Positions 7,771 through 8,265 of a stretch of 8,265 bases of DNA are shown here, piece by piece. A model generated the notes under the pieces. That model was not told where the DNA came from. It did no database searches and worked only from the letters and a program-made list of their open reading frames with translations. Numbering within the stretch: the stretch's first letter is position 1; each line of letters opens with the position of its first letter. Source of the stretch: an uncultured Paracoccus sp. (GTDB lineage: Bacteria > Pseudomonadota > Alphaproteobacteria > Rhodobacterales > Rhodobacteraceae); assembly GCA_937859005.1 (NCBI GenBank), contig CALLYR010000031.1:1-8265 (forward strand). Direction: 5' to 3'. The translations under genes were made by a program, and so were the position numbers.

Positions 7771-8265
7771 ATGGATACGCCCCCTGACCCGTCACCCATC
7801 GTCGAGATCATCCCCGCCGCCGGCATCGCGACCGAGCGTCACGGCTGGCGGGCGAAATGCCTGCAAAGGCTGATCCGCATGGACCTGCCGGTGCCGCGCA
7901 GCCTTGCCATCTCGACCGAGGCGGTGCGGGGGATCGCGGCGGGGCGGATGCTGGCGCCCGAGGATCTGGGCAGGCTGATCGGTCCCGCCGGCCGTCTGGT
8001 CGGCGTCCGGCCCTCGGCGCTGAACCCGGAATGGGGCGGGCCGGGCACGGTGCTGAATGTCGGATTGAACGACGAATCTCACCGGCGCCTGGCCGAACGG
8101 CTGGGGGACGAGGCGGCGGATGCGCTTTATCGCGGCTTCATCCAGTCCTATGCGATCCATGTCGCGCGGCTGGACCCTGACATGTTCAGCGAACCCGACG
8201 CCACGGTCAGGGACGCGCTGCGCGCCTATCGCGACGAGACCGACGAGCCGTTTCCCCAGGACCCC
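7771..8265 (+). CDS. Divergent pyruvate-phosphate-dikinase / PEP-pyruvate-binding domain protein, 3' end cut
   Basis: The frame runs from ATG 7771 to the window edge without a stop, giving 165 residues. It resembles the N-terminal ATP-grasp-like nucleotide-binding domain of PPDK/PEP synthase. Residues 38-50 (MDLPVPRSLAIST) match the family GLPVPPGFTITTEA region, 78-83 (GVRPSA) match the SVRSGA loop whose Arg contacts ATP, and 93-101 (TVLNVGLND) match TVLNLGLND. Several family residues differ. The GGKGAN glycine-lysine element is replaced by HGWRAKC, putting Arg27 where PPDK has Lys22, and the MPGMMDT segment is replaced by NPEWGGPGTV. It may be a paralogue with altered activity. In PPDK this domain is followed by a swivelling His domain and a PEP-binding TIM barrel, which lie beyond the edge if present. 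It follows xth by 50 bp. The family assignment is fairly firm; the function is open. Confidence 0.72.
   Translation, partial: MDTPPDPSPIVEIIPAAGIATERHGWRAKCLQRLIRMDLPVPRSLAISTEAVRGIAAGRMLAPEDLGRLIGPAGRLVGVRPSALNPEWGGPGTVLNVGLNDESHRRLAERLGDEAADALYRGFIQSYAIHVARLDPDMFSEPDATVRDALRAYRDETDEPFPQDP

Noticed and set aside
4616..7795. A 1059-codon open frame on the minus strand across erpA, the CorC-like gene and xth
   Set aside because: It is antisense to three well-identified genes. Its product is a low-complexity run of H, Q, R, G and A with no family resemblance. Long antisense frames are expected in GC-rich codon-biased DNA.

Overview
The window looks like chromosomal DNA from a high-GC alphaproteobacterium, most likely Rhodobacteraceae and probably Paracoccus or a near relative. 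I infer this from the strong G/C third-position bias, the style of the RF3, Dgt and ErpA proteins, and the erpA/dgt divergent pair followed by an exonuclease III gene. No database search was possible, so the genus is an inference from memory.

Layout. (1) Positions 1-1568 hold the 3' part of prfC (release factor 3), which is cut by the left edge. (2) Positions 1569-2552 form an AT-richer insert-like segment. It carries one accessory gene (1616-2422, +) whose C-terminal half has an Rx6H motif typical of HEPN ribonucleases and whose N-terminal half resembles abortive-infection (AbiJ-type) proteins. A 13-codon mini-ORF precedes it, and a nested hairpin lies between it and the next gene. (3) osmC (2553-2975, -) is divergent from a 10-TM EamA/DMT-family permease (3077-3961, +). 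(4) The permease converges on dgt (4063-5223, -), an HD-domain dNTP triphosphohydrolase. (5) dgt is divergent from erpA (5294-5617, +), an A-type Fe-S carrier. erpA is followed 3 bp later by a CorC/HlyC-family CNNM-CBS membrane protein (5621-6889). (6) xth (exonuclease III, 6932-7720) and the start of a divergent pyruvate-phosphate-dikinase-like gene (7771 to the right edge) follow. Both have TAGGGT-type -10 elements only 7-8 bp before the ATG.

Most of the window is housekeeping: translation termination, peroxide defence, nucleotide-pool control, Fe-S assembly and DNA repair. The part most likely to be novel is the lone HEPN/Abi-like gene directly behind prfC, a candidate single-gene anti-phage ribonuclease. 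Its start codon overlaps the stop of a possible leader peptide, a layout that could restrain a toxic product. No tRNA, rRNA, CRISPR array, transposase or integrase was seen. No stretch longer than 130 bp lacks a gene.
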